Positions 1-7,520 are shown, counted from the first letter of the stretch. The stretch: 12,951 nucleotides of DNA from Candidatus Woesearchaeota archaeon (GCA_018303575.1 JAGVXW010000004.1:3561-16511), one strand, 5' to 3'. The notes: generated by a model not told the origin, from the letters alone. Numbers and translations: made by a program.

Positions 1-1337
1 ACGTCGCGGATCATCGTGGCGACAGAATCATAGAGCTTCACCATATCTTCTTCTTCCTTCATCTTCTCGATCTGGGTGAACAATGTCTTGATGCGCTTCA
101 GGAACTTGTCCGCGTCCTCAACCAGCTTGTCAATCTCCTTCCCTGTAAGCTCTTTCTTGGTGCCGTGCTCGAGATCCTTCCGAAGGTTGATATTGGCTTC
201 AAGAATGTCCACATACTTGTCTTCGAGCAGCTTGAGCTTCTTGACAAAGATCTCGCGCATGAGCTCCGCGGTCTCCTTCGGCGCAGGCGGGGAGATGCCG
301 TACATCATGAGCGCGGCCTGGCTCGGGGTGAGGATTGCGTAATACGTATCCTCCATGCCCAGAGTCTTGAGCGTATACGAAACACGTTTGATCATGCTGT
401 CTCCGGAGCTCATGAACAAGTCGATCGCCTCGGCAGAAGGCTTGATCTTGCCCATCTTGAGCAACTGCTTCCAGGGCATGAAGATGCCGCGATCATAGAA
501 CGGCACGCCGTCTCTGAGCAAGGTGAAGATGATCGGGTTGGCTTCCTTGAGGTTCTCCCAGAAGTCCGTGAGGATGTAGACTTGGATGTTGATCTTGTTC
601 TTGATGCCGGTCAGATCGCCGGCCTCGATGCCCATGCCGATGATGATGGCGCGCAATTTATCTTTCAGCTCGACGCGCGTCATCTTCTTGACGTCGGTGT
701 CATCAATGACGACCCACACGTCAATATCGCTCGTCGGGGTGGCGCGGCCCTGCGTGAGGGAGCCGGCGAGCACGTAGCTCACGATGTATTTCTCGAACTT
801 CTTGAGCACCATGCTCTTGTGCACTTCGGCGATCTTGATGGCGGCGAGCATGCCCTTGTCATAGACCGGCGCTCCCATGGCGATGAGCTGCAAGAGATCG
901 TATTTCGCGTCATAGCAGTTCTGCCAGAGCTCGGAGAGGATGATCACTTCCGGAACTAAATTGGGATCGATCTCCTTCGCGATCTTGTCCATGATGTCCT
1001 GGAGCTTGGTGCGAAGCTCGTACTTGCTCATCTTGGTGCTGTCCGTGTCGTCGATGAGCATCATGACAGAAATGAGATCCTTGTTTATCTTCTCGCCCTC
1101 GCGCGGCTTGGGCGGCGGCAGGAGCGTGATGCCGATGATATACTGGTCGAACTTCTTGAGCGCCTCGGACTTGAACTTCTCGAGCTGGGCCTTGAGCTTC
1201 TTCAGCTTCTCCTGCGCCTCCTGCGGCAGCTCCGGCAGGCCAGGTGCCTTCGGCATCGGCAGCTTGCTCAGCTCCTCGTCGGCTTTCTCGCGCGCAGAAA
1301 CTTTTGGCTCTGTCTTCTCCCCCTTCTTTTTCGCCAT
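1..1337 (-). CDS. Tandem nucleotidyltransferase-fold protein, C-terminus outside window
   Basis: The open frame starts at ATG 1337 and runs off the left edge after 445 codons, so the C-terminus is missing. A Lys/Glu-rich N-terminus (about 1-60) is followed by two homologous units (about 60-171 and 179-296), then a helical, charged C-terminal part. Unit 2 carries the Pol-beta-type nucleotidyltransferase signature G192-S193...G197...S203-D204-I205-D206, expected to bind two metals and NTP. Unit 1 has the same surrounding pattern (VMMLIDDTDSTKM against VWVVIDDTDVKKM; GAPVYDKGML against GVPFYDRGIF) but no GS...DxD motif. At the position where the third metal-binding carboxylate might lie, unit 2 has Gln252 and unit 1 has Glu130. 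The substrate cannot be told; proteins of this type are common, to my recollection, in DPANN archaea. A TATA box 23 nt upstream suggests a leaderless transcript, divergent from the amidohydrolase gene. Confidence 0.85.
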   Translation of the reverse strand, partial: MAKKKGEKTEPKVSAREKADEELSKLPMPKAPGLPELPQEAQEKLKKLKAQLEKFKSEALKKFDQYIIGITLLPPPKPREGEKINKDLISVMMLIDDTDSTKMSKYELRTKLQDIMDKIAKEIDPNLVPEVIILSELWQNCYDAKYDLLQLIAMGAPVYDKGMLAAIKIAEVHKSMVLKKFEKYIVSYVLAGSLTQGRATPTSDIDVWVVIDDTDVKKMTRVELKDKLRAIIIGMGIEAGDLTGIKNKINIQVYILTDFWENLKEANPIIFTLLRDGVPFYDRGIFMPWKQLLKMGKIKPSAEAIDLFMSSGDSMIKRVSYTLKTLGMEDTYYAILTPSQAALMMYGISPPAPKETAELMREIFVKKLKLLEDKYVDILEANINLRKDLEHGTKKELTGKEIDKLVEDADKFLKRIKTLFTQIEKMKEEEDMVKLYDSVATMIRD

Positions 1338-1359
1338 GCCGGCTTGGCTTGGAAGAGCG

Positions 1360-1367
1360 TATTTAAA
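1360..1367 (-). promoter_or_regulatory. TATA box of the nucleotidyltransferase gene
   Basis: TTTAAATA on the minus strand, with its edge 23 nt before ATG 1337. This is the usual archaeal spacing for a transcript starting at or next to the start codon. Confidence 0.6.
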
Positions 1368-1412
1368 GGTTGCGCTCACCCCTTCCGGGCAATCAATTAC
1401 CATTATTGGAAA

Positions 1413-1421
1413 TAATTAAAT
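1413..1421 (+). promoter_or_regulatory. TATA-like box of the lipoprotein amidohydrolase gene
   Basis: AATTAAATA lies 24 nt before ATG 1445. Together with the minus-strand box at 1360-1367 it makes the 107-bp gap a divergent two-promoter region. No Shine-Dalgarno-like GGAGG precedes the start codon, which fits leaderless initiation. Confidence 0.5.
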
Positions 1422-1444
1422 AGGGAATGTAGGAAAATCTCCAC

Positions 1445-2704
1445 ATGAAGAGGTTCCTGCTGGTTCTCACTCTTTTGCTGCTCGGGTGCGCCCAGGTTCC
1501 ATCGGATGAGGGGCAAGGAACCTTTGAAGCTCCTCCTGCGAAAGCTCCTGAAATTGAAGAAATCAGGGAGCCCGAGGCTCAAATAGCTCAGGAGCCCGAA
1601 GCGCAGATTGCACAAGCTTCTGGAGAACCCGTTCCAGAAGACCTCAGTCCAGAAGAACAAGCCTGGCGCGGGCGCATCGAGGCGGCATTGGAGCCAGCGC
1701 CTTGTTTACCTGTTCCTGCGCCGGACTATCCAGCATCCTCTTATCAGGGCCCGCTGATTGACACTCACTTGCACATCCCGTCGATTCCGGACTGGGACCC
1801 TGAGGAGGAAGTCACCGAGACACCGGAAGGAAGATTCGGGGGTCCGCAAGCGCTGCTCGGCTGGAACGTGAAGATGAGCGAAATCGCCTGCACGATCAAA
1901 AATGAAGGAACTCGAAAGAATTTCGCGTTCTTCCCCGTGTATGAAGGAGAAATCTCCGCGCGACAGCTGGAGATCTGGAAACGAACCATGGAGGAATATC
2001 CTGAGCAGTTCACTCCCTTCATCATGTCCTCTGGCAACGATGACCAGCCCGACGGATTTCCAACTGTTGGCGCAGCCACGTTGCGCGAAATGCTTGCCGT
2101 CTATCCCAACTTGTTCCGAGGGTATGGCGAGATCGGCCTCTACGAGCGTGAAAATGGCGGTTCCCCGGCTCTCCCGCCTGACTCCCAACGGCTGCTGGAA
2201 ATCTACCCTCTTGTGCGGGAGAACAATCTGGTCGTCTATTTCCATCTAGGCGAGGGAGACAGGGATAATTTTGAAACAGTATTGCGGCAGAACCCCGACA
2301 TCAATTTCATCTGGCATGGAGACCAGCTCTCAACGGATGAGATTGAAAGCGTCCTCAGCAACCATCCCAACGCATATTATGGAATTGATGCTTTCTGGGG
2401 CCATGACCGAGAGCTTTTCCTTCTCTTCGTCGGTGACAGCAAGGAGGAGTATCTGAAGAAGCTCAATGCGAAATTTACCACTGTCCTGAATTATGCGGTG
2501 CAGGACTGGAAAGATGTTGTCGAGCGTCATCCCGACCAAGTATTGTGGGGCATCGATCGCGGGGACGCTGTCTGGAACTATGATCTTGAAGTGGGCCAAG
2601 CGCAGGTAATGCTTGCCAGATCCTTTATCGGCCAGCTGGATTCTTCTGTCCGGGAGAAAATCGCATATAAAACTGCCGAGAAATTGGCGCAAGGCCTGCA
2701 ATAA
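1445..2704 (+). CDS. Membrane-anchored (lipoprotein) amidohydrolase-fold metallohydrolase
   Basis: 419 residues. The N-terminus MKRFLLVLTLLLLGCAQ is a short hydrophobic signal with a lipobox-like LLLGC, so Cys15 may carry the lipid anchor and the enzyme would face outward. Residues 20-100 are an acidic Pro/Glu/Ala/Gln linker containing two copies of EPEAQIAQ (42-49, 50-57). The catalytic part follows: D106-T-H108-L-H110, the HxH metal motif of amidohydrolases at the end of strand 1; GYGEIG with E229; YFHLGE with H267; IWHGD with H291; WGIDRGD with D371. This order of metal ligands fits the amidohydrolase-2/TatD-like TIM-barrel families. The substrate cannot be assigned. ATG 1445 is chosen because it begins the signal peptide and sits 24 nt after a TATA-like box. 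Confidence 0.85.
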   Translation: MKRFLLVLTLLLLGCAQVPSDEGQGTFEAPPAKAPEIEEIREPEAQIAQEPEAQIAQASGEPVPEDLSPEEQAWRGRIEAALEPAPCLPVPAPDYPASSYQGPLIDTHLHIPSIPDWDPEEEVTETPEGRFGGPQALLGWNVKMSEIACTIKNEGTRKNFAFFPVYEGEISARQLEIWKRTMEEYPEQFTPFIMSSGNDDQPDGFPTVGAATLREMLAVYPNLFRGYGEIGLYERENGGSPALPPDSQRLLEIYPLVRENNLVVYFHLGEGDRDNFETVLRQNPDINFIWHGDQLSTDEIESVLSNHPNAYYGIDAFWGHDRELFLLFVGDSKEEYLKKLNAKFTTVLNYAVQDWKDVVERHPDQVLWGIDRGDAVWNYDLEVGQAQVMLARSFIGQLDSSVREKIAYKTAEKLAQGLQ

Positions 2705-2813
2705 GGTCAATGAGAAACCGCCTATTTTGGGGTTATTTAGAGATTTCGTAGAATAAGAACTTCCTGCTCCCCTAAACCACCCACCCAGCCTTCAGGATTT
2801 TCTCTCTTTGCCC

Positions 2814-2821
2814 TATTTAAA
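2814..2821 (+). promoter_or_regulatory. Extra TATA-like box in the 2705-2903 gap
   Basis: TATTTAAA, nearly symmetrical, so the strand is uncertain. It lies 60 bp upstream of the box best placed for the hydrolase gene. It could be a second, upstream promoter giving a 5' UTR of about 58 nt, or a promoter for a short RNA. No convincing coding frame starts at the right distance. The rest of the gap shows nothing else recognisable. Confidence 0.25.
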
Positions 2822-2873
2822 TGTTTGCGCGATTTTTGAGGACAAATGTATACAGGGGTAGCGTTTGGAAATC

Positions 2874-2881
2874 TTTTTATA
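2874..2881 (+). promoter_or_regulatory. TATA box of the Cys-rich secreted hydrolase
   Basis: TTTTTATA preceded by purine-rich GGAAATC, which could serve as a BRE. Its edge is 23 nt before ATG 2904, so the mRNA is probably leaderless. Confidence 0.55.
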
Positions 2882-2903
2882 GTGCAGTCCCCTGTGTGGG
2901 GCC

Positions 2904-4553
2904 ATGCGATGGCCGCTCTTCCTTTTGCTCCTCCTTGCCGTGCCTGTGGCGCTCGCCGAGATGTCCGGCTACCTCGAGCTTGGGGCAAGGCAGGAATTCG
3001 AGACCGGAAAAGGAACAATCTCAATCGCCTTCGTCAGGTACACTCCAGAGACCGGGCGAGCGCTGTTCCTGCTGAACGACCTGCCAGTGAATCTCCTGCC
3101 CCTGCAGCGCAAGAATGTCTCCGGCCTGGGCCTCAGCTTCCTCGGCACACGCGGGACAGCGTACCGCGCCTTCGAGGCCGGCTTCACGATAGATGGCTAC
3201 GTTCCCATCGTCTGCGAGGTGGAGTGCGTTGAGAACGCGGCAGTCTCGTTCGTGCAGAACTTCGACCCTTCCTTCCAGCTCTGCAAGGACAACTGCAACA
3301 AGGGATGCGGCCTGTACACATCAAGGGTCTGCACAGCCGGCGAACTCCTGGAGAAGGATGCCTGCGGCAACGTGACGCGCTCTGCAACCTGCCAGCCTTT
3401 TTGCGCCTCCTGCGCGGACTGCGGGAAAAGCTGCACAGGAAGCTTCTGCAGCTTCTGCCCTTCCCGCCCATTCTGCGTATCGAGCGATGACTGCGCGGAA
3501 GGGGAAACCTGCGTCAGCGGCAGCTGCACAAAATTAGCATATCGCGCCGGGGACAGCGTCTGCTCTCCGGCCGAGCCGTGCTCCTCGCCTGACTGCAGCT
3601 GCGGGCCGAGTTCGCTTACCCCTCGAAAGGACAGCTATCCCATCGTCCTGATCCATGGCTTCGCAAGCTCGCCGGCGAAGCTGAAGAAACTCCAGCGCGA
3701 GCTGGCGTTCGACCTCGGCTATGTCAACGGCGGCACCCTTGACGCGTCAACGCTTGAATGCCCTACGCTCGCGAATCGCACCGTCTATCTTGCGACCTAT
3801 TACCGCAACGGGCAGCAGATCCAGTCGCAGGATCGGATCTCCTTCATCCTGAAGAAGCTCTTTCCTGGCCAGGGGCTCAAGCCCTCCGAGTCCACTTTCG
3901 TCGACCATCTCGGGCAGGTGGTGGCGCGCGTCAAGGCCTGCGCCGGCACGGACAAGGTCAACATCGTGGCGCACAGCATGGGCGGCGCTGTCGCGATGGG
4001 CTACCTGCTCGAGGACGATCACAGCAGGAGCATCAACAAGATCATCCTTCTCGGCGCGCCCATGAAAGGCGGCATCTACGGCGAGCAAACGTATCAGCTC
4101 TTCAAGGGCATCAGGGCGGAGCTGGGCGAGCGGCGGGTGCTGCTCAAGGAATGCTCCACCATCGGCGTGCCGTCGCTCCTGCTTACATTAATTGACGGCC
4201 GGGACATCATCGGCGACTGCCAGGAGCTGCAGCGCGCGGGCAGCGTCGCTAAGCTTGGCACGGACGAGACTCCCGGGCTGGTGCAGTATTACACTATCTC
4301 CGGCAAGATCGATGATATTGGAGACGGCATCGTCGCCATCAACAGCACGCAGCTGCAGGGCACGGTGCGCAGTTCCGTCGTCCCCTGTTATCATCTCGAC
4401 CTCAAGGATCCGGTGAAATGCGACGCGGCTTACGTCGAGCTCGTCAAGGACTTAGGCTACACTGAGAACGACCTCCGGAAACAAACCTTTTTTGACAAGA
4501 CAAAGGAGCTGTGGCTCTCGATCTGGGACGGGATAACGATTATCTTTGAGTGA
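2904..4553 (+). CDS. Secreted Cys-rich alpha/beta hydrolase (lipase/esterase type)
   Basis: 549 residues. MRWPLFLLLLLAVPVALA is a signal peptide with likely cleavage after Ala18. Residues 19-100 form an uncharacterised beta-rich region. Residues 104-233 hold 22 cysteines, with several CxxC and CxxxC spacings, which suggests a disulfide-stapled extracellular module. The hydrolase domain starts at about 245: IVLIHGF (oxyanion-hole HG at 251-252), then NIVAHSMGG with nucleophile Ser358. Asp474 (in DDIGDGIV) and His498 (in CYHLDL) are plausible acid and base of the triad. This order matches lipase/PGAP1-like alpha/beta hydrolases; lipid, thioester or peptide-ester substrates are all possible. No C-terminal anchor is evident. 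The last 14 bp overlap the convergent Lrp-type gene. Confidence 0.87.
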   Translation: MRWPLFLLLLLAVPVALAEMSGYLELGARQEFETGKGTISIAFVRYTPETGRALFLLNDLPVNLLPLQRKNVSGLGLSFLGTRGTAYRAFEAGFTIDGYVPIVCEVECVENAAVSFVQNFDPSFQLCKDNCNKGCGLYTSRVCTAGELLEKDACGNVTRSATCQPFCASCADCGKSCTGSFCSFCPSRPFCVSSDDCAEGETCVSGSCTKLAYRAGDSVCSPAEPCSSPDCSCGPSSLTPRKDSYPIVLIHGFASSPAKLKKLQRELAFDLGYVNGGTLDASTLECPTLANRTVYLATYYRNGQQIQSQDRISFILKKLFPGQGLKPSESTFVDHLGQVVARVKACAGTDKVNIVAHSMGGAVAMGYLLEDDHSRSINKIILLGAPMKGGIYGEQTYQLFKGIRAELGERRVLLKECSTIGVPSLLLTLIDGRDIIGDCQELQRAGSVAKLGTDETPGLVQYYTISGKIDDIGDGIVAINSTQLQGTVRSSVVPCYHLDLKDPVKCDAAYVELVKDLGYTENDLRKQTFFDKTKELWLSIWDGITIIFE

Positions 4554-5544
4554 GCGCGGGAAAAGCCTCCGGGAAGAGATCAAGCTTGAAATCCTTTGAG
4601 AGGATGCAGAACTCCTGGCTGCGGATGATATCTGAGAATTTCTCCTTGAGATTGAGGAGAGCATCCTGGAAAGCATCATAATCTTCCAGCTCAAAATCCA
4701 GCTCAAAATCCCAGGATCCCAGGACTCTTTGGGGCCAGATCGCGCCGGGCATATTTGAGGAATACGCGATGAACTGCTCCAGCCGCTCCTTGGTGATGTT
4801 CTCCAAGTAGATGATGGCTTTGCAGAAGATCCTTCCCATCCTTTTAGAATCAAGATGCGTGCGATAGGCGAGAATTATTTTTTTCTTCTCCATTTCCTTG
4901 ATTCTATACTGGACGACGCGAGGAGTCGTCCGCAATCGATGGGCGATTTCCACAGCAGGCAGGCGCGCGTTGTTGGCGAGCAGCCTCAGGATCCCCCTAT
5001 CTATTTCATCAATGGCTTCCTGCGGATCTTTCGACGTGTGGTACACTACCCGAGACTTCTCTGGCTTGCTCGATGCGGAAAGGAACTCTCGTGTCTGGTG
5101 AGCGAGATAGAGGGTTGTCGTGACTGCCTTGTCCTGGATGTATCTCGAGAACTTCGTGAGCGCTATTTGCAACTCATCATCAAACTCATTGGCGTTATGG
5201 GCGAGAAACCCCACAATCAGGTCCCATCTCCCTGTCGTAAGCGCTACCCACTCCGTCTTCCTGTGCCTGTTGAAATAGCCGGCGATCTCCTCGAGCTTGG
5301 CCTTGTCCGCGTCTACGAGGCGCAAATACGCCTTGAACTTGGCGATCCCAAGCTTGAAATAGTTGATGACGGTATGGAATCTGACGATGAGGCCGCCCTC
5401 CAGCATCCTATTTATCCGGTAATGCACGACTTCCTTGCTCAGGCCGACTTTCTTCCCGATCTGGTTGTTCGACTGCCTTGTATCGCGATCGAGCTCTACG
5501 AGGATGCGGAGATCTTTCCTATCCAGTGCATATTTTCCTTCCAT
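4540..5544 (-). CDS. Double Lrp/AsnC-type transcriptional regulator
   Basis: 334 residues, about twice the usual Lrp length, made of two winged-helix plus RAM-like halves. Half 1: helix-turn-helix at about 7-57 (LDRKDLRILVELDRD, then QIGKKVGLSKEVVHYRI) and a ligand/oligomerisation region to about 155 with TTGRWDLIVGF. Half 2: helix-turn-helix at about 179-228 (IDRGILRLLANNARL, then EIAHRLRTTPRVVQYRI) and a region to about 320 with LGSWDFELDFE. Lrp family proteins bind DNA as dimers or octamers and often sense amino acids; a fused pair could act as an intramolecular dimer. ATG 5544 lies 24 nt after a TATA box. The gene diverges from the radical SAM gene, which is therefore the first candidate target along with itself. 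The stop at 4540 lies inside the 3' end of the hydrolase gene. Confidence 0.9.
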   Translation of the reverse strand: MEGKYALDRKDLRILVELDRDTRQSNNQIGKKVGLSKEVVHYRINRMLEGGLIVRFHTVINYFKLGIAKFKAYLRLVDADKAKLEEIAGYFNRHRKTEWVALTTGRWDLIVGFLAHNANEFDDELQIALTKFSRYIQDKAVTTTLYLAHQTREFLSASSKPEKSRVVYHTSKDPQEAIDEIDRGILRLLANNARLPAVEIAHRLRTTPRVVQYRIKEMEKKKIILAYRTHLDSKRMGRIFCKAIIYLENITKERLEQFIAYSSNMPGAIWPQRVLGSWDFELDFELEDYDAFQDALLNLKEKFSDIIRSQEFCILSKDFKLDLFPEAFPALTQR

Positions 5545-5567
5545 ATCCTCATTATAATTACATTTTG

Positions 5568-5575
5568 TATATAAA
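5568..5575 (-). promoter_or_regulatory. TATA box of the double Lrp gene
   Basis: TTTATATA on the minus strand, 24 nt before ATG 5544. The whole 5545-5640 gap is very AT-rich and holds two back-to-back promoters. Confidence 0.6.
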
Positions 5576-5605
5576 TTTTGTTATTTTGATAAAAAATATA
5601 ATTGA

Positions 5606-5622
5606 ATATTTTATATAAATAT
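5606..5622 (+). promoter_or_regulatory. TATA box of the radical SAM gene inside an inverted repeat
   Basis: TTATATAA at 5611-5618 has its edge 23 nt before ATG 5641. It sits inside a perfect 6-bp inverted repeat, ATATTT-N5-AAATAT. A second AT-rich repeat, TATTTT-N5-AAAATA, lies at 5582-5598. Binding here by the neighbouring Lrp-type regulator would block TBP, but AT-rich palindromes also arise by chance. Confidence 0.5.
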
Positions 5623-5640
5623 CATTACTTCTTAGTGGTT

Positions 5641-7398
5641 ATGAAAGCCCAGAGAACGGTCCTGCTCAATTACCCACCCGTGTCTTCGGTGTGGCATCTT
5701 CCCGCAGGCATCTCTCTTTTGACTTCGGTTTTACGGTCGAGAGGCCATGAGGTTGTCCAGCGCTATGGGCACATTATCGGTCTTGAACACCTCCTCTCCC
5801 AGCATGGTGGTGCTGCTGTCGATGAGGCGCTTCGTACAATCCGAGATCCGAAAACCAACATCCAGGAGCAGTATTCTGCTAGGCAGCTTATCGAGCGAGT
5901 TTCGCGGGCAGTTCCGACACACGACACCTTTCGCGTTGAAAGGAATAATGTGCTATATATTGCGGAGCGCCAAGATGGGACACTGGAAGGTTTGCTCGAG
6001 TCGCTTGCGAACAGGGAATCCTCGCCCTGGTTTTCCTATCTCACGCAGATTGAACTCCCTCTCGCCAGCGATGTCCAGCCTGAGGTTTATGGCATTAGCA
6101 TCAGCGATGAGCGCCAGTTGTTTCCAGGCATGGTACTTGCGTCGCTTGTGAAGGAAGCGCTGCCTGAAACGCTGGTCGTTGTTGGCGGCAACTTCTGGTC
6201 CCGCGCCGTGGGAGCGTTCGCTCATCCGGATTTCGGCAAGCTCTTTCGCCACGCTGACGCTTTCGTCTATCGCGAGGGGTTCCAGCCTCTTGAAGCGCTC
6301 GTTGAAACCCTTGATCCCCGCCAAGCGTCAGGAACTGCCTGGTTTGACGGAGATCAAGTTCGAGTGAATCCTCCTGCGCCTGTTGCCACGCAGTTTGAAG
6401 CCCTGCCTGCGCCCTCTTTTGATGGTGGAGCGAAACAATGGGCTCCGGATTTTGTGCCCCAGATGTATACGATGTCGAACTGCCTGATGCAGTGCGGGTT
6501 CTGCGCCATTGCGGCCGGCAGCGACACCTTTCTCGCTGCTCCTCGCATGATATCACCGGCAAAAATCGCAGACGTCATGATGCAGACAGGAGCGGCGCGC
6601 TTTGAGATAGCGGACGAGATGTTCCCCATAAACCGGCAGCTTGCCTTGGGAGCCGAGCTCAAGGCCGGGGGATACGCAGCGACGTGGAACTGCTATCTCA
6701 CAGTCACCAATGACCTCCTTGATCCCCATAGGGCGGAACAGTTGTATGAGGCAGGGTGCAGAGGGGTGCAGCTTGGCCTTGAGTCTCTTTCACGCGACAC
6801 GCTTGTGCGTGAACACAAAGGGTGGAACCATCCTGAGAATTATGCGAGGATTCTCGAGAACCTCGCAAATGCAGGGATCCAGACGCATGTCTTCCTCATC
6901 GTCGGAATCCCCGGCGAACCCATCGAGACAGGCCTGCGCTGGCTTCCCTTCCTCGAGGACAATGGCCAGCATATCCTGACGATTAAGCAGAGCAGATACA
7001 GGCTCACCAAGCACTCTCCGGAAGAAATGCGCGGCGCGCATTCGGAGTACATCCACGCTGAGCCTGATGACCGGCTCCTGCTCCTGAACAGGAACTTCCA
7101 GTATCTGGATCCCTCCTGCAGCAGGAAGAGGGTCGAGGCTGTGCGCGATGTCCTCGAGCAGGCGTGCAGGGAGCACTGGGCTTATGCCCTTACTTCCACT
7201 TTGCCCTGGTGGGCCAATCGGGGGAGATATTCGCTGAACGAATTGAGAAATCTAGCCGGCCAGATTCCTCCTGAACCCCAGATAGACCATTTGCCCCGAG
7301 CGATAGCAAAAATGAAAGGAGTCCTCAAAGAAGCGACAGGCCGAGAGTATGCGTTGAATGCCTTTAGCGACCTCATTGCTGCCGCACGAGATTTATAG
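5641..7398 (+). CDS. Radical SAM protein with B12-binding-like N-terminal domain
   Basis: 585 residues from ATG 5641. An upstream TTG at 5602 would lie before the TATA box, so it is rejected as the start. The N-terminus (VLLNYPPVSSVWHLPAGI, then LRSRGHEV) and the segment 150-224 (YGISISDERQLFPG, LVVVGGNFW, YREGFQPLEAL) follow the layout of the cobalamin-binding-like domain of many radical SAM enzymes, but the cobalamin-ligating DxHxxG motif is not seen. The radical SAM core has C281-x3-C285-x2-C288 for the 4Fe-4S cluster, GVQLGLES at 375-382, and FLIVGIPGE at 418-426. The 450-585 tail is helical and not recognised. Substrate and reaction are unknown. The gene diverges from the double Lrp regulator. 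Confidence 0.88.
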   Translation: MKAQRTVLLNYPPVSSVWHLPAGISLLTSVLRSRGHEVVQRYGHIIGLEHLLSQHGGAAVDEALRTIRDPKTNIQEQYSARQLIERVSRAVPTHDTFRVERNNVLYIAERQDGTLEGLLESLANRESSPWFSYLTQIELPLASDVQPEVYGISISDERQLFPGMVLASLVKEALPETLVVVGGNFWSRAVGAFAHPDFGKLFRHADAFVYREGFQPLEALVETLDPRQASGTAWFDGDQVRVNPPAPVATQFEALPAPSFDGGAKQWAPDFVPQMYTMSNCLMQCGFCAIAAGSDTFLAAPRMISPAKIADVMMQTGAARFEIADEMFPINRQLALGAELKAGGYAATWNCYLTVTNDLLDPHRAEQLYEAGCRGVQLGLESLSRDTLVREHKGWNHPENYARILENLANAGIQTHVFLIVGIPGEPIETGLRWLPFLEDNGQHILTIKQSRYRLTKHSPEEMRGAHSEYIHAEPDDRLLLLNRNFQYLDPSCSRKRVEAVRDVLEQACREHWAYALTSTLPWWANRGRYSLNELRNLAGQIPPEPQIDHLPRAIAKMKGVLKEATGREYALNAFSDLIAAARDL

Positions 7399-7440
7399 AG
7401 CCGCACGGAGCGCAATTCCGGGGCACAGAATATCCTTGAT

Positions 7441-7520
7441 GCCCGGACGTGCGACTTTATGTCGCACCATTTTCACCAGCATTTTTTACGAATTAAAAAA
7501 GGCTGCGGGGAACAAGATTC
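7441..7520. repeat. Diverged tandem copy A of the tRNA 3'-end region
   Basis: This stretch aligns with 7566-7645 at an offset of 125-126 bp with small indels. Shared blocks are GCCCGGAC, CTTTATG, ATTTT, CAGC, a T-run/A-run hairpin, and TGCGGGGAACAAGATTC against TGCGGGGAACAGGATTC. Copy B contains the real tRNA-Leu 3' end. Copy A keeps only about 17 bp of tRNA-like sequence and no complete tRNA beyond it. It looks like a local duplication or the remnant of a former tRNA or integration site. The remainder of 7399-7628 shows no gene. Confidence 0.7.

Noticed and set aside
165..959. 264-residue plus-strand open frame
   Set aside because: It is the complement of the nucleotidyltransferase gene. 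Its protein is His/Asp/Leu-rich with no domain, while the minus strand shows a clear catalytic motif and internal homology.
2846..3232. 128-residue plus-strand frame, starting 25 nt after a TATA-like box
   Set aside because: The spacing is right for a leaderless gene, but it overlaps the signal-peptide start of the secreted hydrolase in another frame and its product is a Arg/Pro/Ala-rich shadow without motifs.
4855..5574. 239-residue plus-strand open frame
   Set aside because: Antisense shadow of the double Lrp gene, which has two clear helix-turn-helix regions.
5602..5640. Upstream TTG start that would add 13 residues to the radical SAM protein
   Set aside because: It lies before the TATA box at 5610-5620; transcription would begin after it. 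ATG 5641 begins the conserved VLLNYPP segment.
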